Shown here: positions 53,827 through 62,465 of the stretch, one piece after another | Layout of the letters: every line of letters begins with the position of its first letter | Position numbering within the stretch: the first letter of the stretch is position 1 | From: Leptolyngbya sp. Heron Island J | GTDB lineage: Bacteria; Cyanobacteriota; Cyanobacteriia; Phormidesmidales; Phormidesmidaceae | DNA: 64,000 bases | Assembly: GCF_000482245.1 (NCBI RefSeq) | Contig: NZ_AWNH01000024.1 | Coordinates: 1-64,000, forward strand | Reading direction: 5' to 3' | Notes under the pieces: model-generated | The model's database searches: none | The model's input: only the letters and a program-made list of their open reading frames with translations | Told to the model about the DNA's origin: nothing | Translations under genes and position numbers: made by a program

Positions 53827-55764
53827 GTGAAGTTTTTGCTGGTAGAAGACGATAACCAGTTTGCTGAAGCACTTGTAGAGGTGTTGGCAGATCATCGTTA
53901 CCTCGTCGATCGGGCAACGAATGGTGAAATGGGTCGGGAAATGGCTAAGGCTTTTCCCTACGACTTGCTCTTGCTCGATTGGATGCTGCCTAAGATAGAT
54001 GGCATCAAGGTCTGCCAAGAACTAAGAGCTACAGGCAATGGCACACCGATTATTTTGATGACAGCTCGCGATACTGGCACCGATAAGGTGGCTGGGCTAG
54101 ATGCTGGAGCAGACGATTATTTGGTTAAACCTTTTGGCTTTGAGGAACTGTTAGCGCGGATTCGGGCCTTACTGCGGCGGTCAGAAGGAAATGCCTCGCC
54201 GATCTTGCAATGGGGTGAACTACAGCTTGATCCTCGTAGTGCCGAGGTTAGCTATCGCCATGTCCCTATTGCGCTCACACGCAAAGAGTATCTCTTGCTG
54301 GAGCTATTTTTACGCAACCCCAGTCGGATTTTTAGTCTGGATGATTTGCTAGATAAGATTTGGTCCTTTGAAAAGGCACCCCATGTGAATGCTGTACGCA
54401 CCCAAGTCAAGGGGCTACGCAAAAAATGTAAGCAGGCAGGCCTCAACAATGTGATCGAAACGGTCTACGGGTTGGGCTATCGGTTAGCTGCGGCTAACTT
54501 AACTAAACAGCTCAAGCAGCACACTAATCATCAGACGATGGCTGCATCATCTAGGGTCGATAGCCAGTTAGATTTGACCGCCCTTTGGCAATCTGTAGAG
54601 GAGATCTACACCCAGCGTGTAACTAATTTGGCCAATACTCTACATGAGCTACAACCAGGAGCATTTAACGAAACCGTGCGAAAGCAGTTGGTCGCAGATG
54701 CCCATGCTCTGAAGGGATCACTAAGCAGCTTTGGATTCTCAACAGTATTAACTCCTTTTCAAGAGATAGAAAACATTCTGCTGGGCAATAGCCGTCTTGA
54801 GGCTCGGCACTTAACTCAGTTAAGACTGTTGATTGCTACTGTGAAAGAGGCGCTAAAAGCGCCTGAGACGTTACCTGAGACGGCTTCGGAACTAGCAAAA
54901 TTGGCGGCAAAAGATACATCGTCGTCTGCCACTTTGTTAATAGTGGATGATGATCCGGAAATGCTCAACCTGCTAAAAACTCTATTACAGCCCTGGGGAT
55001 TTCGGCTGCAGCTGTTGGATAAGCCGCAATACTTTTTGGAAACCCTGGATCAGGTGATGCCCGATTTAATAATTCTTGATGTAGACATGCCTCACGTCAG
55101 TGGTTTTGATCTGTGTCAGATACTACGTAATGATCTTCGCTGGCGTGAGTTACCGATACTTTTGTTGTCGGCCCATACAGAAGCAGAAACGATTCAGCAG
55201 GTATTTTCGGTCGGTGGAGATGACTATATCCGTAAGCCTATCGTGGCTCCAGAACTGGTGATGCGTGTTTTCAATTGGCTAGAACGCGCCTCTACTCAGA
55301 AACTGCGGGAAAATATTGATAGCCTGACAAAGTTAGCGAATCGACAAAAATCAATCCAGGACTTAAGTCGACTCCTCAGGTTGGCTCACCGTCAAAAGCA
55401 AACATTTTGTTTTGCAGTTATCAAACTTGATAACTTTCAACACATCAAGGATGAGTATGGCCAAGAGCTGAGTAATCTTATCCTGCAGCGCTTAGGTGAG
55501 TCTTTAGGTAGAGAGTTTAGGGAGGAAGATGTGGTTGCCCGTTGGGGTGAAGAAGAGTTTGTGGTTGGACTGTATGGAGTCAACCTCAAGACAGGAACAC
55601 AAAGATTGCTGCAGTTGTTGCAAACCTGTAAGCATGAACAATTTACTAGTGATCACCACAGGATTCAGATGACCCTCTCGGTTGGAGTAGCTGTTTTCCC
55701 TCAGGATGCAATGGATTTGCAAGGACTATACCAGGTGGCGAGCGAGGTGTTGTTGCCTGGCTAA
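53827..55764 (+). CDS. multidomain response regulator REC-wHTH-HPt-REC-GGDEF
   Basis: 645 residues, from a GTG at 53827 (VKFLLVEDDNQF); the frame extends to a TTG at 53803. Order: receiver (1-118; phospho-Asp in LLLLDWMLP), winged helix (about 125-225, EYLLLELFLRNPSRIFS, VIETVYGLGYRL), HPt (about 245-345, phospho-His in DAHALKGSLSSFGFS), second receiver (about 370-490, LIILDVDMP), GGDEF-like domain (about 495-645). The GGDEF motif reads RWGEEEF instead of RWGGEEF, so cyclase activity is doubtful. It probably works with the CBS-PAS kinase and single receiver downstream. Paralogue of 12190-14019. Confidence 0.92.
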   Translation: MKFLLVEDDNQFAEALVEVLADHRYLVDRATNGEMGREMAKAFPYDLLLLDWMLPKIDGIKVCQELRATGNGTPIILMTARDTGTDKVAGLDAGADDYLVKPFGFEELLARIRALLRRSEGNASPILQWGELQLDPRSAEVSYRHVPIALTRKEYLLLELFLRNPSRIFSLDDLLDKIWSFEKAPHVNAVRTQVKGLRKKCKQAGLNNVIETVYGLGYRLAAANLTKQLKQHTNHQTMAASSRVDSQLDLTALWQSVEEIYTQRVTNLANTLHELQPGAFNETVRKQLVADAHALKGSLSSFGFSTVLTPFQEIENILLGNSRLEARHLTQLRLLIATVKEALKAPETLPETASELAKLAAKDTSSSATLLIVDDDPEMLNLLKTLLQPWGFRLQLLDKPQYFLETLDQVMPDLIILDVDMPHVSGFDLCQILRNDLRWRELPILLLSAHTEAETIQQVFSVGGDDYIRKPIVAPELVMRVFNWLERASTQKLRENIDSLTKLANRQKSIQDLSRLLRLAHRQKQTFCFAVIKLDNFQHIKDEYGQELSNLILQRLGESLGREFREEDVVARWGEEEFVVGLYGVNLKTGTQRLLQLLQTCKHEQFTSDHHRIQMTLSVGVAVFPQDAMDLQGLYQVASEVLLPG

Positions 55765-55936
55765 GCCATTGGTGTAACTAAAGCTTGGTAGCGGTTGCAT
55801 CACCCATGACTATTCCACCCCATCCCATAAAATCGTCATAATTGTCGGTTAGGTTGAGTTTAGAGCGTTCAACTCAGTGCAGACTGAAAATTCTTCGTCG
55901 GCCTGTTGACATATCTCTGAAAATATCTAAAGGCAG

Positions 55937-58420
55937 ATGATGTCTACTGATTCACGTGATCCACATTCACATGCTTTTGCTGGTCGAGCTGTGATCTCCG
56001 CTCCGCTCACGGTAACACCGGAGACGTTGATTGATGACGCGATCGCACGCATGCATCAGACCCAAGCCAGCTGTGTACTCATTATCGATCAGCAACGCCG
56101 GGTCGGTATTTTTACCGAGCGAGATCTGGTCAGACTGGTGGCCTCAGGGCAACCGACCGCAGATGTTGTCATCGCAGCGGTGATGACCCAGCAGGTGAGG
56201 ACGATTCTAGCTGACCAGGTCAAAGACACCCCGTCTCTCTTTAACCTGATGCGGCAGTATCAGGTGCGTCATTTACCTGTAGTTGATAACGAGGGTCAAC
56301 TACAGGGCATGATCACCCAACAAAGCTTACGACAAGCACTCAAAACCACCACCTTATTAAAATTTAAGTCTGTGGCAGAAGCCATGGAAACCCAGGTGAT
56401 TTGTACACCGCAATCATCATCGGTGCTACAGGTTGCTCAACTGATGGCAGCCCACACGGTTAGCTGTGTGGTGATCACAGAACGCGATAGTCAACCCACA
56501 GGTATCATCACCGAACGAGACATTGTGCAGTTTCAGAGCCTTGGGATTGATGTTCACCAAACCCTGGCCCAGACGGTAATGAGTACGCCTCTATTGCCTA
56601 TCCATCCCTACGACTCCCTCTGGCTGGCCCATCAGCAGATGACCCAGCACCATGTGCGACGTTTGGTGGTGTGCGCTCCTACCGGTGCGCTGGTGGGGGT
56701 GATTACTCAAAGCAGTATTTTGCAAACCTTAAACCCTGCTGAAATCCAGCAGTTGGTTGAGCTGCTACAGCAAGAGCTGGAGCAGTTACGTTCGGAAAAT
56801 CAGATATTATTGGCAGCGAAGAATCGAGAGCTAGAACAAGCTCAAATTCGCCTGAGTGAACAGCTAGCAGCTGAGCAGATAGAAAAAAATCAGGCTGAGA
56901 CGCACATTCAGTTTCAAGCAGGGCTCTTAGACGCGGTGGCCCAAGCGGTCATTGCCACCGATCTTGATGGCCAGATTCTCTACTGGAATCGCTTTGCCGA
57001 AAGTCTCTACGGCTGGTTCGCAGATGAGGTAGTAGGCCGTTCTATTTTGGAGATCATACCAGCTGATACCACCCGAGAACAGGCTACTGAAATTATGACT
57101 TACCTGCGGCAGAGTGAGCAGTGGTCTGGGGAGATTTTGGTGCAGCGCCAGGATGGTACTTTCTTTCCGGCCTGGGTCATCGGTTCTCCGATTTATGATC
57201 ATCGAGATGCCTTAGTGGGGTTTGTGGGAGTTTCGAGTGATATTAGCGATCGCAAACGCATCGAAACCGAACGCCAGCAGGCCGAACAAGCTCTTCAGCA
57301 GTCCTATGCCGATCTAGAAGCTCGGGTCGAAGCCCGTACCGCTGACCTGCGTCAGGCTGAGCAACGTTGGCGTAGTCTGCTCGACAATGTGCATCTGGCA
57401 GTTGTCGGTCTTGATTTTGATGGTAAAGTAACCTACGCCAATCCGTTTTTATTAAACCTGACGGACTACACTGCGGCTGAAGTATTGGGCCAAGACTGGT
57501 TCTCCAAATTTGTGCCCACATCCCAGCAATCGTTGGTCAAAAAGTATTTTCAGCAGTTACTCAGTCAGGAAGACACTTCCCTAACCTGTCAGAACCCTAT
57601 CCTGACTCAGTCAGGGTCACAGCGCATCATTGCCTGGAACAACACCGTACTGCATAACGGTCAGGATCACACCATTGGCACTATGAGCATCGGTGAAGAT
57701 ATCACCCAGCGCTTTGCCATTGAACGCATGAAAGCTGAGTTTATTTCCGTTGTTAGCCATGAGTTGCGCACACCGCTAACAGCAATTCATGGCGGGCTCA
57801 AGCTCTTAGCCAAGGGGCTGGTGCCAATTCAGTCTGAGCAAGGGCTGCAACTATTACGGCTAGCCGCTGAACAATCTCAGCGGCTAGTACGACTAGTAAA
57901 CGACATTTTAGAACTCGAACGGTTGGCGTCAGGTAAAAGTTCGCTACACAAACACCTCTTTAACACCCAAGAGCTGACCGGGCAAGTCGCCGACCTGTTT
58001 CGGCTGACCGCAAAGCAAGCAGGCATTACCCTTAAGGTCTCTGATCCCGGCTTAGCCATTGTGGCGGATAGCGATCGGCTCAATCAGGTGCTAACCAACC
58101 TGATTGATAATGCCATTAAGTTCTCACCTGCAGATACCACCATTTGGCTCACTGTTGAATCCAGGGAGAGCATGATTGATAACGCCCCTGCCATACTTTT
58201 CAGATTGCGGGATCAGGGTCGAGGTATTCCCCCAGAAAAGTGCGCAATTATTTTTGATCGTTTTGTCCAGGTTGATGCTTCTGACTCGCGAGAAAAAGGG
58301 GGGACTGGTCTGGGCCTTACTATTTGTCAAAGTATTATTGAGCAGCACAGCGGCAGCATTTGGGTTGAGAGTACTCCTGGTGAAGGCAGCTGCTTTTGTT
58401 TCTCATTGCCCGTTAGCTGA
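55937..58420 (+). CDS. sensor histidine kinase with four CBS and two PAS domains
   Basis: 827 residues. Two CBS pairs (about 12-130 and 140-270; for example GIFTERDLVRLVASG and GIITERDIVQFQSLG), coiled coil (about 275-320), PAS-PAC (about 325-440, QAVIATDLDGQILYWNRFAE), second coil, PAS (about 480-590, HLAVVGLDFDGKVTYANPF), HisKA with H-box VVSHELRTPLTAIHGGL, and HATPase with NLIDNAIKFSP, DQGRGIPPEK and GGTGLGLTICQSI. No membrane helix, so cytosolic. CBS domains imply adenine-nucleotide sensing. The regulators on both sides are likely partners. Confidence 0.94.
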   Translation: MMSTDSRDPHSHAFAGRAVISAPLTVTPETLIDDAIARMHQTQASCVLIIDQQRRVGIFTERDLVRLVASGQPTADVVIAAVMTQQVRTILADQVKDTPSLFNLMRQYQVRHLPVVDNEGQLQGMITQQSLRQALKTTTLLKFKSVAEAMETQVICTPQSSSVLQVAQLMAAHTVSCVVITERDSQPTGIITERDIVQFQSLGIDVHQTLAQTVMSTPLLPIHPYDSLWLAHQQMTQHHVRRLVVCAPTGALVGVITQSSILQTLNPAEIQQLVELLQQELEQLRSENQILLAAKNRELEQAQIRLSEQLAAEQIEKNQAETHIQFQAGLLDAVAQAVIATDLDGQILYWNRFAESLYGWFADEVVGRSILEIIPADTTREQATEIMTYLRQSEQWSGEILVQRQDGTFFPAWVIGSPIYDHRDALVGFVGVSSDISDRKRIETERQQAEQALQQSYADLEARVEARTADLRQAEQRWRSLLDNVHLAVVGLDFDGKVTYANPFLLNLTDYTAAEVLGQDWFSKFVPTSQQSLVKKYFQQLLSQEDTSLTCQNPILTQSGSQRIIAWNNTVLHNGQDHTIGTMSIGEDITQRFAIERMKAEFISVVSHELRTPLTAIHGGLKLLAKGLVPIQSEQGLQLLRLAAEQSQRLVRLVNDILELERLASGKSSLHKHLFNTQELTGQVADLFRLTAKQAGITLKVSDPGLAIVADSDRLNQVLTNLIDNAIKFSPADTTIWLTVESRESMIDNAPAILFRLRDQGRGIPPEKCAIIFDRFVQVDASDSREKGGTGLGLTICQSIIEQHSGSIWVESTPGEGSCFCFSLPVS

Positions 58421-58539
58421 CTAGGCAGCCAGCACCTGCATTGCAGGTTCCACATCAATTTGCCTGCATTATCTTGTTTACAGTGATTGGCCAGGTGTAA
58501 AGTGCTACATATCTAACTGAACCTTCGCCAAAGCTCGTT

Positions 58540-58917
58540 GTGACTCGACGTATTTTAGTAATTGATGATGAAAAAGCAATTCATATCATTGTCAAGGCAT
58601 CATTAGAAGTCACAGCAGGTTGGGAAGTATTAGTTGCTGATTCGGCCAGAGCTGGAATTGCGATCGCAGAGACCGACCAGCCTGGTACCATCTTGCTGGA
58701 TGTGATGATGCCTGAATTAGATGGCCCAGCTGTGTTACGTAAACTTCAGACTAAGCCAGCCACCCAAAACATTCCCGTTATCTTTCTGACTGCTAAGGCC
58801 CGCAACGGCGAGAAACGATTATTTGAATCGATGGGCGTAGCCGGGGTGATCACCAAACCGTTTGAACCAGACCAGCTGGCGAACCAAATCAAAACCTTAC
58901 TGCATTGGCCCGATTAG
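58540..58917 (+). CDS. single-domain response regulator (CheY-like)
   Basis: 125 residues from a GTG. Receiver domain with ILVIDDE, phosphoacceptor Asp in TILLDVMMP, IPVIFLTAKA and GVITKPFEP. Follows the CBS-PAS kinase by about 120 bases, so probably its phosphate acceptor. Paralogue of the receiver at 11605-11985. Ends at LLHWPD. Confidence 0.92.
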   Translation: MTRRILVIDDEKAIHIIVKASLEVTAGWEVLVADSARAGIAIAETDQPGTILLDVMMPELDGPAVLRKLQTKPATQNIPVIFLTAKARNGEKRLFESMGVAGVITKPFEPDQLANQIKTLLHWPD

Positions 58918-58950
58918 ATATCCGGCTATTTCAGCGTATAGATAGCCTTA

Positions 58951-58972
58951 TCAACACAAAATCCACACATTT
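58951..58972 (+). promoter_or_regulatory. repeated upstream motif, copy 1
   Basis: TCAACACAAAATCCACACAT, nearly the same as copy 2 at 59955. It contains two ACACA-type half sites 11 bases apart, the spacing favoured by OmpR-family regulators. It lies 168 bases before the ATG of the small gene at 59119. Confidence 0.4.
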
Positions 58973-59118
58973 CTCCCATAAGATAGAGACTTATAAAAGG
59001 TCTTTAATCATTCCTCTTCGATAAAGAGCGTCGAACTTACACAGGATAATTGTGTGAGCGATTTGCCATCGAGATTTTCTATTAAGTTCAGTCAATTTTC
59101 AAACCTCAACCTGAAAGA

Positions 59119-59460
59119 ATGAGCAACTGTGACAGGTATCGTCAAGCTAAAATCGGTCTTAACCTCTTGAGCGCTATTGGCATAAATTCTTTACCATTGA
59201 TGTTAGGCGTGAGGCCTAAAGCGTACGCCCTAGCAATTGAGCAAAACTTTATTGGTTTCAGTAAAGAGTTTCCGACTGATCCCAGTGTTGCCAAAAAGAA
59301 AAGACCCGATACAAGCGCTAATCATGGTGTAAATAGAATCCGTCCTGCTACCAGCGTTCGAGAGGATACTATCTTCGAGGATTTAAACGAAACACTTAAT
59401 TTTGGTGGCCTTTTAGTTCTTTTATTGGACCTTCTGATCGTAATAGCGATCTTATTGTAG
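59119..59460 (+). CDS. hypothetical protein with C-terminal membrane helix (113 aa)
   Basis: 113 residues. Polar, basic middle (KEFPTDPSVAKKKRPD) and a C-terminal hydrophobic helix (FGGLLVLLLDLLIVIAILL). N-terminal MSNCDRYRQAKIGLNLLSAIG may be a weak signal or amphipathic helix. No family recognised. Weak ribosome site. The upstream region shares a motif with that of the gene at 60100. Confidence 0.45.
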   Translation: MSNCDRYRQAKIGLNLLSAIGINSLPLMLGVRPKAYALAIEQNFIGFSKEFPTDPSVAKKKRPDTSANHGVNRIRPATSVREDTIFEDLNETLNFGGLLVLLLDLLIVIAILL

Positions 59461-59710
59461 GAGTTTCGTCGTGATTAATTAAGACTCTCCCGGTCAACAC
59501 ATAATGGTCTAAATAGAGTTCACACATTGTCACTCTAACGTCAGCACGTGATAGATGCGCACTCTATATAGACACTTTGCACTGCCACAGCTTTGACTTT
59601 CCCAACATGTAAGTCTTTAGGCTGTGGCTTTTCCTGCAAAAAAATCATTGATAATTTGAACTAAGTCGGTGGTCTCAATAACTACCTACTTTTCATCTGT
59701 CTTTTAACAG

Positions 59711-59814
59711 TATTAGCCGTAATCTTGTGGATGGGAGGATGGGGGATGAGTGGATGGGTGGATGGGTAGGTGGGGGGATGAGACAGCTGCCAAATTTCTG
59801 CCATCGGGTATTAG
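59711..59814. mobile_element. MITE-like element, degenerate copy 3
   Basis: About 104 bases; the right end AGCTGCCAAATTTCTGCCATCGGGTATTAG matches copies 1 and 2 closely, while the left end is altered (TATTAGCC). The inner part is an expanded GGATGGGT/GGATGGG tandem, strongly G-rich on the plus strand. Confidence 0.55.
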
Positions 59815-59954
59815 CCGATTAGATTGTCTGATTACTGGAGCTAACACAACATTATCGGATAGCTCTCTTTTTATTTGTGAGCTTAAATTTATAAGGCAAG
59901 GCCTTCAAAGCATTGCCTTAGGGAGCTTTATCATTTATTCAAATAAAAATGTTG

Positions 59955-59975
59955 TCAACACAAAATCAACACATT
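59955..59975 (+). promoter_or_regulatory. repeated upstream motif, copy 2
   Basis: TCAACACAAAATCAACACATT, with AACACA repeated at an 11-base step. Lies 145 bases before the ATG at 60100. See copy 1. Confidence 0.45.
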
Positions 59976-60099
59976 CTTACTTTAAGGTAAGCAACTGTAG
60001 ATAAGCGTTCTACAAGGAAAGCATATATGGCCGCAGTGTGGAGTTTGCCAAGATAGCTAAACTTCATACTGTGGCTTTCTCCCATTTGAGTGTTTAACG

Positions 60100-60471
60100 A
60101 TGGTAGATAATAAAATGCCAAAACAAACAATTAACTTAACCCAGCGTGGAACCAGGATATGGATTGACCAGATTTGGGCTACCTATCCTGAAAGTCTACA
60201 CCAAACGACCTCTAAGGAGCCTGACTCACACAACAAACTGATGCTGTCTGTACTAAGCCGTGTTCCCGATAGCCGTGTTGCTGTTAATTCAATGCAGCAA
60301 GGCTTTCTGTCTCAAAGCGTCTCGCAGTTGTATCTAGAGCAACAACAACAAAATAAAAACTTGAGTCATGATGGTATCAGTTACTGGTTACCTGTGGATG
60401 TCATACAGCACATATATCGTCCTCCTGACTCAGAGCCATTCAACGAAGACGTAACTCAATATATAGTCTGA
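60100..60471 (+). CDS. hypothetical protein (123 aa)
   Basis: 123 residues, soluble, glutamine-rich in the middle (LYLEQQQQNKNLS). Contains TQRGTRIWIDQIWATYP near the start and SYWLPVDVIQHIYRPPDSEPF near the end. No known domain. No clear ribosome site; a second ATG lies at codon 6. Its leader contains the hairpin 60030-60076. Followed within 20 bases by the 60491 gene. Confidence 0.5.
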   Translation: MVDNKMPKQTINLTQRGTRIWIDQIWATYPESLHQTTSKEPDSHNKLMLSVLSRVPDSRVAVNSMQQGFLSQSVSQLYLEQQQQNKNLSHDGISYWLPVDVIQHIYRPPDSEPFNEDVTQYIV

Positions 60472-60490
60472 TGCATGCGATCTTAAACAT

Positions 60491-60688
60491 ATGGACTGGC
60501 AACCTGGTCAATGGGTTGAGTGCCCCCATACGCAAGAAAAAGGCAAAATTCTATTCTACAACGGTCGCTCTATCTGCATCTCTTTAGGAACTGGGATTAC
60601 CCTCTATGCCTCCCCCGACTTACTAGAAATCTTAGGGTGGCGACCGATACAAAGTTATTGTTTGGCTTACGAGGAGAAGAGCCTCTAA
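60491..60688 (+). CDS. small hypothetical protein (65 aa)
   Basis: 65 residues: MDWQPGQWVECPHTQEKGKI, then ISLGTGITLYASPDLLEILGW. The pattern of short beta strands with QWV and GKI suggests a small SH3-like barrel. It lies between two other small genes on the same strand and only five bases before the DUF2949 start. No family is recognised. Confidence 0.5.
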   Translation: MDWQPGQWVECPHTQEKGKILFYNGRSICISLGTGITLYASPDLLEILGWRPIQSYCLAYEEKSL

Positions 60689-60693
60689 TAATC

Positions 60694-60900
60694 ATGTCCC
60701 CCACACCTTTATTGCTGAATTTTTTAAAAAATGAGCTGGCTGTTTCAGAACAATCTATTGAATCGGCGTTACAGCGCAGCGGTCAAGATGCCAATTTATT
60801 TCCTATTGTCTTGTGGCAATATGGCCTCATCACCCTAGAACAACTCGACCAAGTTTTTGATTGGCTGGCCACTAACCCAACCCGTCAAGATTATGCTTAA
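60694..60900 (+). CDS. DUF2949 family protein
   Basis: 68 residues from the ATG at 60694. It matches the cyanobacterial DUF2949 pattern: LLNFLKNELAVSEQSIESAL, then PIVLWQYGLITLEQLDQVFDWL. Small helical protein of unknown function. Probably co-transcribed with 60491. Confidence 0.8.
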   Translation: MSPTPLLLNFLKNELAVSEQSIESALQRSGQDANLFPIVLWQYGLITLEQLDQVFDWLATNPTRQDYA

Positions 60901-61177
60901 AAAGCACACTAACCGCCACCCCAAACCTTAACTTAGGAATGAGGATTTAATTAGGTCCTATCTTTTGCCCTACAGGCGTTCCATAGAACGCCTCTGCAGA
61001 CAACATTTTTGGATCTGATCAAATCTTGATCCCTTAGTGCTTAAATCGTTCTTAGCAGCTGACGATCTCAACAAAATCTTTGCCAAACGCTGTGGTGATT
61101 ATATGAAGCCGCTTCAGCACAGTAAAAAAGCAACAGTAAAAAAGAACCTGGTCTAAAAAACAAAGGAATTGATCCCG

Positions 61178-61444
61178 ATGAAAACCCTCCTGCATGATCT
61201 CAAAGGCATATTTCTCAAAGATTGGTGGATTGAGATATTAACAAATACACCTGACTGCATCTACTATTTTGGTCCTTTTAAGGATGAAGCTGAAGCAAGT
61301 AAAGCGAAAGCAGGATATATCGAAGATTTGACACAAGAGGGAGCGATCGTCAGCCAGATATCAGTAATGAAACGGCCAACACCTGCTCAATTGACATTTG
61401 AGTATTCGAGTGATTTTTCTACTGCTAGTGTTGCAGAGAGCTAG
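61178..61444 (+). CDS. DUF1816 family protein
   Basis: 88 residues from the ATG at 61178, AAGGAA ten bases upstream. Signature: DWWIEILTNTPDCIYYFGPF, followed by GYIEDLTQEGA and the end ISVMKRPTPAQLT, which are the DUF1816 blocks. The family is nearly restricted to cyanobacteria and tends to occur in stress or light-related contexts; function unknown. The preceding gap (60901-61177) has an 8-bp hairpin AGGCGTTC/GAACGCCT at 60974-60993. Confidence 0.82.
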   Translation: MKTLLHDLKGIFLKDWWIEILTNTPDCIYYFGPFKDEAEASKAKAGYIEDLTQEGAIVSQISVMKRPTPAQLTFEYSSDFSTASVAES

Positions 61445-61611
61445 TAAAGTTATTCCACTTGCTGAAACCGTGCGAGATGTTAGTGAAAGAACTCGCAAGT
61501 GGATGCTCTGGTAAATGCTTAATCGCTTACGTCCTTTATCCTTAGGCAAGAAAACTCACAGTTGAGGTATTTGACTGATTAGTTAAGACACTTACAAATA
61601 AAGACAGCCTG

Positions 61612-61655
61612 TCAGCAAACGCGATTGATGTTGTGATATCAATCGCGTTTGCTGA
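61612..61655. repeat. perfect 18-bp inverted repeat at the cupin fragment boundary
   Basis: Arms TCAGCAAACGCGATTGAT (61612-61629) and ATCAATCGCGTTTGCTGA (61638-61655), loop GTTGTGAT. It spans the point where the truncated cupin frame begins. Confidence 0.85.
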
Positions 61656-62007
61656 GCGCCGTGCTGTTTATAGTAAGGTCTATCCAGACAATCCAGATTT
61701 GAAAGCATTTCCAAAATTCAAATCTGCCATGCCTCATCGGATTGATGTCACCCTGCAGCTGGGAGACATGCTCTTTATTCCGGCCGGTTGGTGGCATGAG
61801 GTGACCTCTGTGGGAGATGACATGGTTTGTGCTATCAATCGCTGGTGGAATGTACCACTTCAAAGAGCGCTTTCGAATTGGAGTAAGCTACGTGCCCATA
61901 TTGGTAGCCTGTTGGGAATGCCACATACGCTTCTAGACTTGTTAGACGCTATGGCCTCATCAGATTGTCGCCAACAAAAGCTGAGGGCGTTGGTGCAGCG
62001 CTTTTAG
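61633..62007 (+). pseudogene. truncated cupin/JmjC-domain (Cupin_8) gene fragment
   Basis: 124 codons. The segment RIDVTLQLGDMLFIPAGWWHEVTSVGDDMVCAINRWWN is the C-terminal half of a cupin-8/JmjC domain, including the third metal histidine (WWHEV). The N-terminal half with the HxD metal pair and 2-oxoglutarate residues is missing, and no in-frame ATG is seen before it. A full protein would be about 280-300 residues. It is therefore a 5'-deleted pseudogene; the loss point coincides with a perfect inverted repeat. Confidence 0.7.
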
Positions 62008-62054
62008 TCCTTGCCATATAAATCTGAAGGGAAACGGTATTGATACTCACACGG

Positions 62055-62465
62055 TCAGTAGACATATATGGCAAGCAGACCAAAAGAAATTCCTATCACT
62101 AGAACAGCTATATCCAATAACCACAATGAAATTCCTCCACGCTCTATGAAATCAACAAAAGCTGTGGAGGTCTGCTTCCAATTGAAAACAATATTGATTA
62201 ACTTGAGACCTGTGACGCTGACAGTTGCGGTCAAGATCCATCCGTGTTTTACATAATGAAAGTATGTTGCATACCAAGTAACAATGCACAACCCTATCCC
62301 ATAGGGTAGAAAAACAACAAAGCTAATCGGCCATCGCTTTGATAGATATTGTTTTCTATCCCATTCATAAAAGCGTTGATGGAACAATAGCCCAATCAGC
62401 GCTTTTACTGTGCAAGTTATTGACAAAACCCAAGACAATACCTGATACCACATTTGATGCTCCAT
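62055..62465 (-). CDS. four-helix membrane protein (136 aa), unknown
   Basis: 136 residues with four predicted membrane helices (about 8-25, 46-66, 75-92, 112-134); loops are short, with a basic patch YEWDRKQYLSKRWP before helix 2. No domain recognised. It converges tail to tail on the cupin fragment. The gene is AT-richer than its neighbours. Confidence 0.6.
   Translation of the reverse strand: MEHQMWYQVLSWVLSITCTVKALIGLLFHQRFYEWDRKQYLSKRWPISFVVFLPYGIGLCIVTWYATYFHYVKHGWILTATVSVTGLKLINIVFNWKQTSTAFVDFIERGGISLWLLDIAVLVIGISFGLLAIYVY

Larger units (their letters stand above)
59461..60099. other. 639-base non-coding region with structures
   Basis: Contains a long-range hairpin (GCCACAGC at about 59584 with GCTGTGGC at about 59623), a MITE-like copy (59711-59814), the repeated upstream motif (59955) and a second strong hairpin (about 60030-60076, GCCGCAGT paired with ACTGTGGC). 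The two hairpins share CTGTGGCTTT at their 3' ends. They might be leader structures or a small RNA. No coding frame is credible. Confidence 0.45.

Noticed and set aside
59729-59785. GGATGGGT-type short tandem that could suggest a CRISPR-like or satellite array
   Set aside because: The units are only 7-8 bases with no spacers, and the stretch lies inside a MITE-like copy, so it is better read as the expanded middle of that element.
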